NCBI GenBank assembly: GCA_036506495.1
Contig: DASXRQ010000129.1
Span: 1-37,226, forward strand
DNA: 37,226 nt
Direction of reading: 5' to 3'
DNA from: DASXRC01 sp036506495
GTDB lineage: Bacteria > Actinomycetota > Actinomycetes > Mycobacteriales > Micromonosporaceae
Made by a program: the position numbers and the translations under genes
Shown: positions 1 through 6,920 of the stretch, in pieces
Layout of the letters: every line of letters starts with the position of its first letter
Position numbering within the stretch: position 1 is the first letter of the stretch
Notes under the pieces: model-generated
What the model was told of the DNA's origin: nothing
The model's database searches: none
The model's input: the letters and a program-made list of their open reading frames with translations, nothing else

Positions 1-35
1 AGTATTGATCATATGGGCCCACAGAGGAGTCAGGT

Positions 36-1142
36 ATGCGGAAGCGATTTCTGCCGATCGTCGCGACTCTCGCGACGGTGGCGTTGGGGCTCGCCGCCTG
101 CGGCGGTGACAACAACAATTCGGGTAGTTCCGGTGGCGGCAAGAGCGGGGGCAAGGTCGGTGTGATCTTGCCAGACGCGGCGACGTCGCCTCGGTGGGAG
201 GCCAACGACCGTCCGCTGTTGAAGGCTGCGTTCGATCAGGCCGGCATCCAGTCCGATATTCAGAATGCCCAAGGCGACAAGTCCAAGTTCGCCACGATCT
301 GCGACGGCATGATCAATGCCGGCGTCAATGTGCTGCTGATCGTCAACCTCGACTCCGACTCCGGCGCCGCGTGCCTGAAGAAGGCCCAGACCGCCGGCAT
401 CAAGACGATCGACTACGACCGGCTCACGCTCGGCGGCGGGGCGTCGTACTACGTCTCGTTCGACAACGTCGAGGTCGGCAAGCTGATGGGTCAGGGCCTC
501 GAGAAGTGCCTCACCGACAAGGGCAAGACCAAGAACGTCAACGTCGTGTTCATCAACGGTGACCCGACCGACAACAACGCCGCGCTGTTCAAGCAGGGGT
601 ACGCCGAGGCGCTCAAGCCGAAGTTCGATGACGGAAGCTACAAGCTGGTCGGCGACCAGACCGGCAACTGGGACCTCACCAAGGCCGGGACGGCGTTCGA
701 GCAGCTCTACACCCAGAACGGCGGCAAGGTCGACGGTGTGGTCTCCGCCAACGACACGATGGCGCAGGGCATCATCGCGCGGCTCAAGTCCAACAGCCTC
801 AACGGCAAGATCCCGGTCACCGGGCAGGACGCCAGCAAGGAGGGCCTGCAGGCCATCCTCACCGGCGACCAGTGCATGACCGTCTACAAGGCGATCAAGA
901 AAGAGGCGGACGCGGCCTCGCAGCTCGCGATCGCGCTGATCAAGGGTCAGGACGCGTCGAGCATCGCCAGCAAGACGGTCAAGGACACCGTCGCGAACAA
1001 GGACGTGCCATCGGCGCTGCAGACCCCCGTGTCGATCTTCAAGAACAACGTGAAGGACGTGATCGACGACGGGTTCTGGAAGGCTAGCGACATCTGCACG
1101 GGGAGTTACGCTGCTCTCTGTACGCAAGCCGGGATCAAGTAG
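36..1142 (+). CDS. Sugar ABC transporter substrate-binding lipoprotein (xylose-binding-like)
   Basis: This is the extracytoplasmic sugar receptor of an ABC importer, 368 residues, of the periplasmic-binding-protein type I fold (XylF/ChvE-like). The N-terminus is a lipoprotein signal: MRKR, a hydrophobic stretch, then lipobox L19-A20-A21-C22, followed by a Gly/Ser/Asn linker. The mature part begins GKVGVILPDAATSPRWE, and the segment NGDPTDNNAALFKQGY matches the sugar-binding family style. The start has a good ribosome site, GAGGAG at 24-29, six bases before ATG. It is followed by an ATPase and a permease gene, so the three form one transporter. Xylose is the closest family guess; the exact sugar cannot be read from the sequence. 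Only 35 bases of upstream sequence are visible, so its promoter is not described. Confidence 0.93.
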   Translation: MRKRFLPIVATLATVALGLAACGGDNNNSGSSGGGKSGGKVGVILPDAATSPRWEANDRPLLKAAFDQAGIQSDIQNAQGDKSKFATICDGMINAGVNVLLIVNLDSDSGAACLKKAQTAGIKTIDYDRLTLGGGASYYVSFDNVEVGKLMGQGLEKCLTDKGKTKNVNVVFINGDPTDNNAALFKQGYAEALKPKFDDGSYKLVGDQTGNWDLTKAGTAFEQLYTQNGGKVDGVVSANDTMAQGIIARLKSNSLNGKIPVTGQDASKEGLQAILTGDQCMTVYKAIKKEADAASQLAIALIKGQDASSIASKTVKDTVANKDVPSALQTPVSIFKNNVKDVIDDGFWKASDICTGSYAALCTQAGIK

Positions 1143-1148
1143 CGTGCG

Positions 1149-1180
1149 ACGGGCCCGGCGAGCGATCCCGCCGGGCCCGT
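1149..1180 (+). terminator. Hairpin between receptor and ATPase genes
   Basis: A perfect 12-bp inverted repeat (ACGGGCCCGGCG at 1149-1160, complement at 1169-1180) with an 8-base loop starts six bases after the receptor stop codon. No T-run follows. Such hairpins between the receptor gene and the rest of an ABC operon usually act as partial terminators or 3'-end stabilisers, so that more receptor than membrane complex is made. That role is inferred here. Confidence 0.6.
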
Positions 1181-1205
1181 TCACCCCTCATCGAGCGAGG
1201 TGGGC

Positions 1206-2063
1206 ATGACGGTGGCGGCTGAGGCCCCGGGCGTCACGGCGGTGCGCGACGGCGCGCCGTTGCTTCGGTTGCGGGGCGTGAACAAGAGCTTCGGCGCCGT
1301 CCACGTCCTGCAGGACGTGGACTTCGATGTCTATCCGGGCCAGGTGAACGCGCTCGTCGGTGACAACGGCGCCGGCAAGAGCACGCTGATCAAGGGGGTC
1401 GCGGGCACCCAGCCGTTCGACGCGGGCGAGTACGTGTTCGAGGGCCAACCGGTGCACGTCACCACGCCCAAGCAGGCCAACGCGCTGGGCATCGAGGTCG
1501 TCTACCAGGACCTCGCGCTGTGCGACAACCTCGACATCGTCGACAACCTGTTCCTCGGGCGTGAGCTGACCCGGGGTGGGCTGCTCGACGAGCACGCCAT
1601 GGAGCGGCGAGCGTCGGAGACGCTCGCGGGCCTTTCCGTGCGTACGGTCAAGTCCATTCGTCAGGTGGTCGCGAGCCTCTCCGGTGGACAGCGGCAGACG
1701 GTGGCCATCGCGCGGGCGGTGATCTGGAACTCCAAGCTCGTGATCCTCGACGAGCCGACCGCGGCGCTCGGCGTGGCACAGACCGAGCAGGTGCTGCGGC
1801 TCGTACGGCGGCTGGCCGACAACGGGCTGGCGGTAGTGCTGATCAGTCACAACCTCAACGACGTGTTCGAGGTGGCGGACCGCATCGCGGTTCTCTACCT
1901 CGGCAAGATGGCGGCACAGGTCAAGGCGTCGGACGTCAAGCGCAACCAAGTCGTGGAGATGATCACTGCCGGCCACTCCGGAGACACCGGGCTGGCCCAC
2001 GGGGCGGAGCCCGACGACGGACGCCCCGAGCGCAACGACGCATCCGGCGAGGTGACGGCATGA
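1206..2063 (+). CDS. Sugar ABC transporter ATP-binding protein (single domain)
   Basis: This is the ATPase that powers the importer, 285 residues, with one nucleotide-binding domain. Visible motifs are Walker A GDNGAGKST (residues 52-60), the signature LSGGQRQ near residue 158, Walker B LVILDEPT near 178-185 and the H-loop LISHN near 212. ATG at 1206 is preferred over GTG at 1200 because GAGG (1197-1200) lies five bases before it. E. coli-type XylG/RbsA ATPases carry two fused domains; this half-size form is like FrcA and is common in actinobacteria, where it presumably works as a homodimer. The stop codon overlaps the permease start by four bases (ATGA), so translation is coupled. Confidence 0.93.
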   Translation: MTVAAEAPGVTAVRDGAPLLRLRGVNKSFGAVHVLQDVDFDVYPGQVNALVGDNGAGKSTLIKGVAGTQPFDAGEYVFEGQPVHVTTPKQANALGIEVVYQDLALCDNLDIVDNLFLGRELTRGGLLDEHAMERRASETLAGLSVRTVKSIRQVVASLSGGQRQTVAIARAVIWNSKLVILDEPTAALGVAQTEQVLRLVRRLADNGLAVVLISHNLNDVFEVADRIAVLYLGKMAAQVKASDVKRNQVVEMITAGHSGDTGLAHGAEPDDGRPERNDASGEVTA

Positions 2064-3319
2064 CCGTGCTGACCGAGGACCAGACCGAGGCCACGCCGCC
2101 GCCGTCCAGTGCGTTGAGCGTGGCATTCCGCGACTACCTGGACCGGGTGCGCGGCGGCGACGTCGGTTCGCTGCCGGCCGTGCTCGGCATCCTCGTGCTG
2201 GTGGCCGTCTTCACCGTGCTGCGGCCGAACACGTTCACCAACGCGTTCAACTTTGCCAACCTCCTGCACCAGGCCGCGGCGGTCATCGTCATCGCGATGG
2301 GCCTGGTGTTCGTGCTGCTGCTCGGCGAGATCGACCTGTCGGCCGGGTTCGCGGCCGGCACCGCCGCGGCCGTGATGGGCATCGCGTCGACCGAGCACGG
2401 CTGGCCGTGGTGGCTGGCGATCATCGCCTGCCTCGCGACCGGCGCCGTCATCGGCGTGGCCATCGGCCTCCTCGTCGCCCGCCTCGGCATCCCGTCGTTC
2501 GTGGTCACCCTCGCCGCCTTCCTCGCCCTGCAGGGCGTCCTGCTCAAGCTCGTCGGCGAGGGCGGCACGATCGCGATCCGCGACAAGACGCTCCTGGCCA
2601 TCAACAACAACGACATGCCGGTCTGGCTGGGCTGGGTGCTCTACGCCGTCGTGGTCGGCGGGTACGCGCTGATGGCGCTGCGCGGTGCCGCGTCCCGGCG
2701 GTCGGTCGGCCTGAAGGCCGAGGCCACCATCGTCACGATCGCCAAGGTCGTGACGCTGGCGGTGCTGCTGGGCGCGGCCACGTTCTACCTGAGCCGTGAG
2801 CGCAGCCGCAACCCGGCCGTCTCCTCCATCAAGGGCATCCCGGTCGTGGTCGCCCTCTTGCTGGTGCTTCTGCTGGGGCTGACCTTCGTCCTCACCCGCA
2901 CCGCGTTCGGCCGGCACGTCTACGCCGTCGGCGGCAACGCGGAGGCGGCCCGGCGCGCCGGCATCAACGTCGCCACGATCAGGCTGTCCTGCTTCATCAT
3001 CGGCTCCACGCTGGCCGGCGTCGGTGGCATCCTGCTCGCCAGCCGCGACAACTCGATCTCACCGTCGACCGGCGGCGCGTCGACCCTGCTGTACGCCGTC
3101 GGCGCCGCGGTCATCGGTGGCACGAGTCTGTTCGGTGGCAAGGGCCGCGTCCTCGACGCGATCCTCGGCGGCCTGGTGATCGCGATCATCATCAACGGAA
3201 TGGGTCTGCTCAACCAGTCGTCCAGCATCGTGTTCATCGTGACCGGGCTGGTGCTGCTGGTGGCGGCGAGCGTTGACGCGATCTCCCGCCGGCGGGCCGC
3301 ATCGACCGGCCGGGTGTGA
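2060..3319 (+). CDS. Sugar ABC transporter permease (XylH-type)
   Basis: This is the membrane channel of the sugar importer, 419 residues, BPD_transp_2 (RbsC/XylH) family. About ten hydrophobic segments are visible. The conserved loop MGLVFVLLLGEIDLSAG near residues 76-95 and the late motif YAVGGNAEAARRAGI are typical of the family. It is longer than RbsC (about 320 residues) because of an extra central section around residues 190-260, as in XylH. It overlaps the ATPase gene by four bases. No sugar kinase or isomerase gene follows, so the catabolic genes must lie elsewhere or upstream of the window. Confidence 0.93.
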   Translation: MTVLTEDQTEATPPPSSALSVAFRDYLDRVRGGDVGSLPAVLGILVLVAVFTVLRPNTFTNAFNFANLLHQAAAVIVIAMGLVFVLLLGEIDLSAGFAAGTAAAVMGIASTEHGWPWWLAIIACLATGAVIGVAIGLLVARLGIPSFVVTLAAFLALQGVLLKLVGEGGTIAIRDKTLLAINNNDMPVWLGWVLYAVVVGGYALMALRGAASRRSVGLKAEATIVTIAKVVTLAVLLGAATFYLSRERSRNPAVSSIKGIPVVVALLLVLLLGLTFVLTRTAFGRHVYAVGGNAEAARRAGINVATIRLSCFIIGSTLAGVGGILLASRDNSISPSTGGASTLLYAVGAAVIGGTSLFGGKGRVLDAILGGLVIAIIINGMGLLNQSSSIVFIVTGLVLLVAASVDAISRRRAASTGRV

Positions 3320-3341
3320 GTCAAGGACGGTCCTCCGCGTA

Positions 3342-3404
3342 GATCGCCGCGGCGGCTACGGAACCTCAGGTGGGACTGCGGGTTCCGTAGCGGTCGCGGC
3401 GATC
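3342..3404. terminator. 24-nt inverted repeat between convergent genes
   Basis: Arms at 3342-3365 and 3381-3404 match at 22 of 24 positions, with a 15-base loop. It lies just after the permease stop and covers the last codons of the convergent gene at 3366-4025, whose stop codon sits in the loop. It is placed to end transcription from both sides. There is no T-run, as is usual in high-GC actinomycetes. Confidence 0.65.
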
Positions 3405-4025
3405 ACGGCGGCGCTGGCGGGGTGCTCGCCGTCTGAGTAGGGCACCGACGGCGAAGAGCCAGCCGGCGATGACCAGAAGGAGGGCGCGCTCGAGCACACC
3501 CGTCGCGGCCCCGTGGCCGGCGACGAGCATCGCGAGGCCAACCGAGACGGATAGCGGCCCCGCCGCCGCCAGGGCGACCCGCGCGGGCCGGGTCAACACC
3601 GCGGGTCCGGCGCCGCCGGCGAGCAGCAGCATGGTTCCAACGCAGACCGCGACCGCCAGGATGCTCGCGCCACCGTGCACGAGGTCGGCGCCGGTCGCCC
3701 GCTCGAATGGTGGCAGCGGGCAGCCGTCGCTGCATGTCACCGACCCAGAGGCCACGGTGAAAGCGGCGGCACTCGCCAGCGCCGCCGCGGCGAGCCGGGC
3801 GGTGGGAAGTAGCGCCGCCGCGAGCAGCGCCAGCGCCGCGGCGAGCACGAGGATCCCGATGCGGTACGCCGACGCGTGTGGCGCCGATCGCACGCCCGCC
3901 TCGCTGACGTAGTCGGCGAGCCCCACCTCCGGCGTCGTAGCGACCGCGATCCCTACCAACGCGCCGCCGATGACGACGCAGGTCGCCCCGGCCACGGCCG
4001 CACGGCCCGCCCACTCATGGGCCAT
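3366..4025 (-). CDS. DUF998-like multi-pass membrane protein
   Basis: This is a 219-residue integral membrane protein with about six hydrophobic segments and an Arg-rich C-terminal tail (RRRAPRQRRRDRRDR). The overall pattern suggests DUF998: a first segment GATCVVIGGALVGIAVATT, a middle extracytoplasmic stretch CSDGCPLPPFER with paired cysteines, and the segment DLVHGGASILAVAVCVGTMLL. The biochemical role of the family is unknown. The ATG at 4025 has no evident ribosome site. A TAGGTT box ends six bases before it, which suggests a leaderless mRNA. Its C-terminal codons form one arm of the 3342-3404 inverted repeat. Confidence 0.75.
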   Translation of the reverse strand: MAHEWAGRAAVAGATCVVIGGALVGIAVATTPEVGLADYVSEAGVRSAPHASAYRIGILVLAAALALLAAALLPTARLAAAALASAAAFTVASGSVTCSDGCPLPPFERATGADLVHGGASILAVAVCVGTMLLLAGGAGPAVLTRPARVALAAAGPLSVSVGLAMLVAGHGAATGVLERALLLVIAGWLFAVGALLRRRAPRQRRRDRRDRYGTRSPT

Positions 4026-4031
4026 GCCGGA

Positions 4032-4037
4032 AACCTA
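4032..4037 (-). promoter_or_regulatory. Candidate -10 box of a leaderless promoter (DUF998-like gene)
   Basis: On the minus strand TAGGTT is followed by six bases (TCCGGC) and then the ATG at 4025, the spacing at which transcription would begin on the start codon. No convincing -35 box is visible. Confidence 0.35.
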
Positions 4038-4077
4038 TCGGAGCGGTCACTATGCTCGCGGCGCGGGCGAGACGAGC

Positions 4078-4311
4078 GTGACCGAGCCGCTCCTCCCGCT
4101 CCGCCGCTCGCCCGACTTCCGGCGCTACTGGATCGCCCGGATGCGCGCCGACCTCGCGAACGCGATCGTCCTCGGCAGCGTGCCCGTGGCGTACGCCCTG
4201 GGCGGCCTGACCGCGCCGCACGTCCTGCTCGCCGCGTTCGTCGCGGCCGTCGTCGCGTGGCTCAGCCCATTGCGCGGCATCGATGTGGAATCGCAGCGAC
4301 TAAAGGTCTAG
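4078..4311 (+). pseudogene. Truncated MFS exporter remnant with internal deletion
   Basis: A GTG-initiated frame of 77 residues resembles pieces of a drug-exporter-type major facilitator. The opening PLLPLRRSPDFRRYW matches the N-terminal cytoplasmic segment of MFS macrolide-efflux-like proteins. The next stretch (ADLANAIVLGSVPVAYALGG) resembles the region after transmembrane helix 2 of the same family, where residues such as LGSVPVAALLG occur. The part coding for the first two helices therefore seems to be missing, and the frame then ends after about one helix instead of continuing to about 400 residues. This reads as a decayed gene with an internal deletion and a 3' truncation. It lies divergent from the DUF998-like gene. 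A new small membrane protein is the alternative. Confidence 0.5.
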
Positions 4312-4332
4312 TTCCAGCCAAATAATCGGTCG

Positions 4333-4352
4333 AGATCCGTTGACGCGGATCT
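4333..4352 (+). promoter_or_regulatory. Operator-like inverted repeat centred on a -35 box
   Basis: AGATCCG (4333-4339) and CGGATCT (4346-4352) are perfect 7-bp arms around TTGACG, the -35 hexamer of the promoter of the amine-catabolic cluster. A repressor bound here would block RNA polymerase. The FadR-type regulator encoded at 6086-6868 is the obvious candidate, but this is inference. Confidence 0.55.
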
Positions 4353-4368
4353 GGGTCGGCGCGATGAT
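4340..4368 (+). promoter_or_regulatory. Promoter of APC permease gene
   Basis: TTGACG (4340-4345), a 17-base spacer and GATGAT (4363-4368) fit a housekeeping-type promoter 54 bases before the permease ATG at 4422. A second small inverted repeat, GTGAC-GCGG-GTCAC (4376-4389), sits at the predicted transcription start. Confidence 0.55.
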
Positions 4369-4421
4369 CCCCGCAGTGACGCGGGTCACTCGCACGTCCC
4401 ATCGACCGAAGGGCGGCACGC

Positions 4422-6008
4422 ATGAGCGCAACGGCAACCGAAGGCGTACCACCGCCTCCACTGGACGCGGACGAACGGCGCCTCGCTCAGCTCGGTTACA
4501 AGCAGGAACTGCGGCGCAAGCTCCACGGCTTTTCGAACTTCGCCATCTCATTCACCATCATCTCGATCCTCGCGGGTGCGATCACGTCGTACGGCATAGG
4601 AATGACCGCGGGCGGTCCCGCGGTCATCACGCTCGGCTGGCTGGGCGTCGGCATCATGGTGACCCTGGTGGCGCTCTCGATGGCCGAAGTGTGCTCGGTC
4701 TTCCCGACCGCGGGCGGCCTCTACTGGTGGGCCTCGGCGCTGGCCAAACGGAACAAGGCCGCCTGGGCCTGGTTCGTCGGCTGGTTCAACTTCCTCGGCG
4801 AGGTGGCGGTCACCGCGGCGATCGACTTCGGCGCCGCGATCACGACGTCCGCCTTCCTGAGCCTCACGCTGGACATGAACGTGACGAAGACCAACGTGTT
4901 CCTCGTGTTCTTGGTGATCATCGTGGCGCACGGCCTGCTCAATACGTTCGGCGTCAACCTGGTTCGCCTGCTGTCCGACGTCAGCGCATGGTGGCACCTG
5001 ATCGGCGTGGCAGTCATCGTCGTGGCGCTCGCCGTGGTGCCGAACCACCACAAGCCGCTGTCCGACGTCTTCTTCGAGGTAAAGAACGCGACCGGCTTCA
5101 CGTTCGCCGGTGCCAGCGTGTACGCGGTGCTGATTGGTCTACTCATGGCCCAGTACACGTATACGGGCTACGACGCGAGCGCGCACGTCTCGGAGGAGAC
5201 GCATGACGCCGCGCGTAGTGCCCCGCGCGGCATCGTGATGTCGGTGGTCGTCTCGGTCATCGCCGGCTTCGTGTTGCTCATCGCGATCACCAGCGCCATC
5301 CAGAACTACGACGCCGAACGGACCACGACCCTCGGCCTCCCCCCTGCGCAGATCTTCATCGACGCGGCCGGCAGCGGGCTCGGCAAGTTCCTGCTGTTCA
5401 TCTGCGTGGTCGCCCAGTTCTTCTGCGGCATGGCGTCGGTGACGGCGAACTCCCGCATGTCGTTCGCGTTCAGTCGGGACGGCGCACTGCCCGGCTCGCG
5501 CATCTGGCGCCGGGTCAACCCGCGCACGGGTACGCCGACGAACTCGGTCTGGCTGTGCGTCGCCTGCTCGACCCTGCTCGTGCTGCCGTCCCTGTGGAAC
5601 ACGACCGCGTACCTCGCGGCCACCGCGATCGCGGTCATCGGTCTGTACATCTCGTATGTTGCCCCGGTCCTGCTGCGCCGCCGGCGAGACGACTTCCAGC
5701 CCGGTCCGTGGAACCTGGGCCGGTGGAGCGCGCCGATCGGTTGGGCGGCGATCGTCTGGGTCGCGATCATCTGTGTGCTCTTCGTGCTGCCGACCGCGGG
5801 CCCGATCACCGCGACCAACTTCAACTACACGATCGTCGCGGTGGCCGTCGTGGTCGGCGGCGCTTGGCTGTGGTGGGTGCTCGGCGCGCGGCGGTGGTTC
5901 ACCGGACCGCGGCACACGGTCGAGGAGCCGGGCTCTTCGGTTCCCGCGCCCCGCACCGAGGCGGCCGGGCCCGCCGCCACGGCGGCGACCGACGGGGGCG
6001 GGGAGTAG
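4422..6008 (+). CDS. APC-family amino acid/amine permease
   Basis: This is a cytoplasmic-membrane transporter of 528 residues with about twelve hydrophobic segments. It belongs to the amino acid-polyamine-organocation superfamily, of the GABA/choline/amino-acid permease type. The N-terminal LGYKQELRRKLHGFSNFAISFTIIS and MTAGGPAVITLGWLGVG are typical of that group, as is FPTAGGLYWWAS. The C-terminal tail after about residue 490 is Pro/Ala-rich and probably cytoplasmic. The gene heads a same-strand set with a glutamine-synthetase-like ligase, an aldehyde dehydrogenase and gamma-glutamyl hydrolases, so the likely cargo is an amine or amino acid that is then gamma-glutamylated. The exact substrate is not readable. 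A promoter with an operator-like repeat lies upstream. Confidence 0.9.
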   Translation: MSATATEGVPPPPLDADERRLAQLGYKQELRRKLHGFSNFAISFTIISILAGAITSYGIGMTAGGPAVITLGWLGVGIMVTLVALSMAEVCSVFPTAGGLYWWASALAKRNKAAWAWFVGWFNFLGEVAVTAAIDFGAAITTSAFLSLTLDMNVTKTNVFLVFLVIIVAHGLLNTFGVNLVRLLSDVSAWWHLIGVAVIVVALAVVPNHHKPLSDVFFEVKNATGFTFAGASVYAVLIGLLMAQYTYTGYDASAHVSEETHDAARSAPRGIVMSVVVSVIAGFVLLIAITSAIQNYDAERTTTLGLPPAQIFIDAAGSGLGKFLLFICVVAQFFCGMASVTANSRMSFAFSRDGALPGSRIWRRVNPRTGTPTNSVWLCVACSTLLVLPSLWNTTAYLAATAIAVIGLYISYVAPVLLRRRRDDFQPGPWNLGRWSAPIGWAAIVWVAIICVLFVLPTAGPITATNFNYTIVAVAVVVGGAWLWWVLGARRWFTGPRHTVEEPGSSVPAPRTEAAGPAATAATDGGGE

Positions 6009-6085
6009 CTTGGTCGACACGTGGCGGGCGCGAGCGCGCCCGCCACGGGTCGCGGTTCGCAGCGTGCGGTGGGGGTGTACGCCGA

Positions 6086-6868
6086 ATGGCTGGCAACGCG
6101 GTGCTCAGGGCTCGGACCGCCGGGCAGAACCGCGGCGACCGCGCGACCGACGGCGTACCGATGTGGCGGCCTGTGCGCGGCGGCAACGCTTTCGAGATCA
6201 CGGTCGCTCGGCTCGTGCAGGCAATCAAGCTGGGGCTGGTCGGGGTCGGTGAGCGGCTGCCCGCCGAGCGGGAGCTGGCCGACCGGCTGCAGGTCAGCCG
6301 CGTGACCCTGCGCGAGGCGATCGGCGCGCTCCGCGATGCGGGCTATCTGCAATCGCGGCGCGGCCGTGCCGGCGGGACGTTCGTGGTCGCGACGGCCACC
6401 GGAGCGGCGTCGGGGCGCAGCCGGCCGGAGGCCGAGGCGCTCGCCCGTGAGATGGGCGATGCGCTGCACGACGCGCTCGACTTCCGGCGAGTGCTCGAAC
6501 CGGGTGCCGCGGAACTGGCCGCCACGCGTACGCTCGCCGCCGGCGACCGACAACACCTCGTCGCCTGCCTGGTGGCGTCCCGCGAGCGCAACTCCGCCAC
6601 CCGGCGCGTCGCGGACTCCCGGTTGCACCTGGCCATTGCCGGCGCCAGCGGCAGCCCTTCGTTGGCCTCGGCGATCGCGGACGTGCAACTCACGCTCGAC
6701 CGGCTGCTCGGTGCGATACCCGTGATCCGCCGCAACCTCGACCACTCGGACGCCCAGCACACGCGCATCGTGGAGGCGATCCTGGCCGGGGACGCGCCGG
6801 CCGCGCGCGCGGCCATGGAGGAACACTGCGATGGCACGGCCGAGCTGCTCCGCGGATTGCTCGGGTGA
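6086..6868 (+). CDS. GntR-family (FadR subfamily) transcriptional regulator
   Basis: This is a DNA-binding regulator of 260 residues from the chosen ATG. A winged helix-turn-helix occupies about residues 35-100 (ERLPAERELADRLQVSRVTL, then a REAIGALRDAGYL recognition region). An all-helical FCD effector domain follows from about 125 to 255 (DFRRVLEPGAAELAATR, SRLHLAIAGAS, HTRIVEAILAGDAPAAR). The start is uncertain: ATG 6086 has a G-rich stretch ten bases upstream, while ATG 6161 would give a 235-residue protein that still contains the whole HTH. It lies between the permease and the ligase genes, so it most likely controls this cluster in response to the amine or an intermediate. Candidate operators are at 4333-4352 and near 6870-6907. 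Confidence 0.88.
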   Translation: MAGNAVLRARTAGQNRGDRATDGVPMWRPVRGGNAFEITVARLVQAIKLGLVGVGERLPAERELADRLQVSRVTLREAIGALRDAGYLQSRRGRAGGTFVVATATGAASGRSRPEAEALAREMGDALHDALDFRRVLEPGAAELAATRTLAAGDRQHLVACLVASRERNSATRRVADSRLHLAIAGASGSPSLASAIADVQLTLDRLLGAIPVIRRNLDHSDAQHTRIVEAILAGDAPAARAAMEEHCDGTAELLRGLLG

Positions 6869-6869
6869 T

Positions 6870-6898
6870 TTGACGTGTCATTGGTTTGCCGGTAGACC
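6870..6898 (+). promoter_or_regulatory. Promoter of the glutamine-synthetase-like operon
   Basis: TTGACG (6870-6875), 17 bases, TAGACC (6893-6898); the ligase ATG follows at 6921. TGAC-GT-GTCA (6871-6880) overlaps the -35 box, and TGCCG (6887-6891) with CGGCA (6903-6907) flanks the -10 box, so regulator binding is plausible. The promoter starts right after the regulator stop codon at 6868. Confidence 0.55.
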
Positions 6899-6920
6899 TT
6901 TTCGGCATGGAGGGTCGTCC

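Noticed and set aside
30..1184. Minus-strand frame of 384 codons opposite the sugar-receptor gene
   Set aside because: Antisense shadow; the plus-strand frame has a lipoprotein signal, ribosome site and family motifs.
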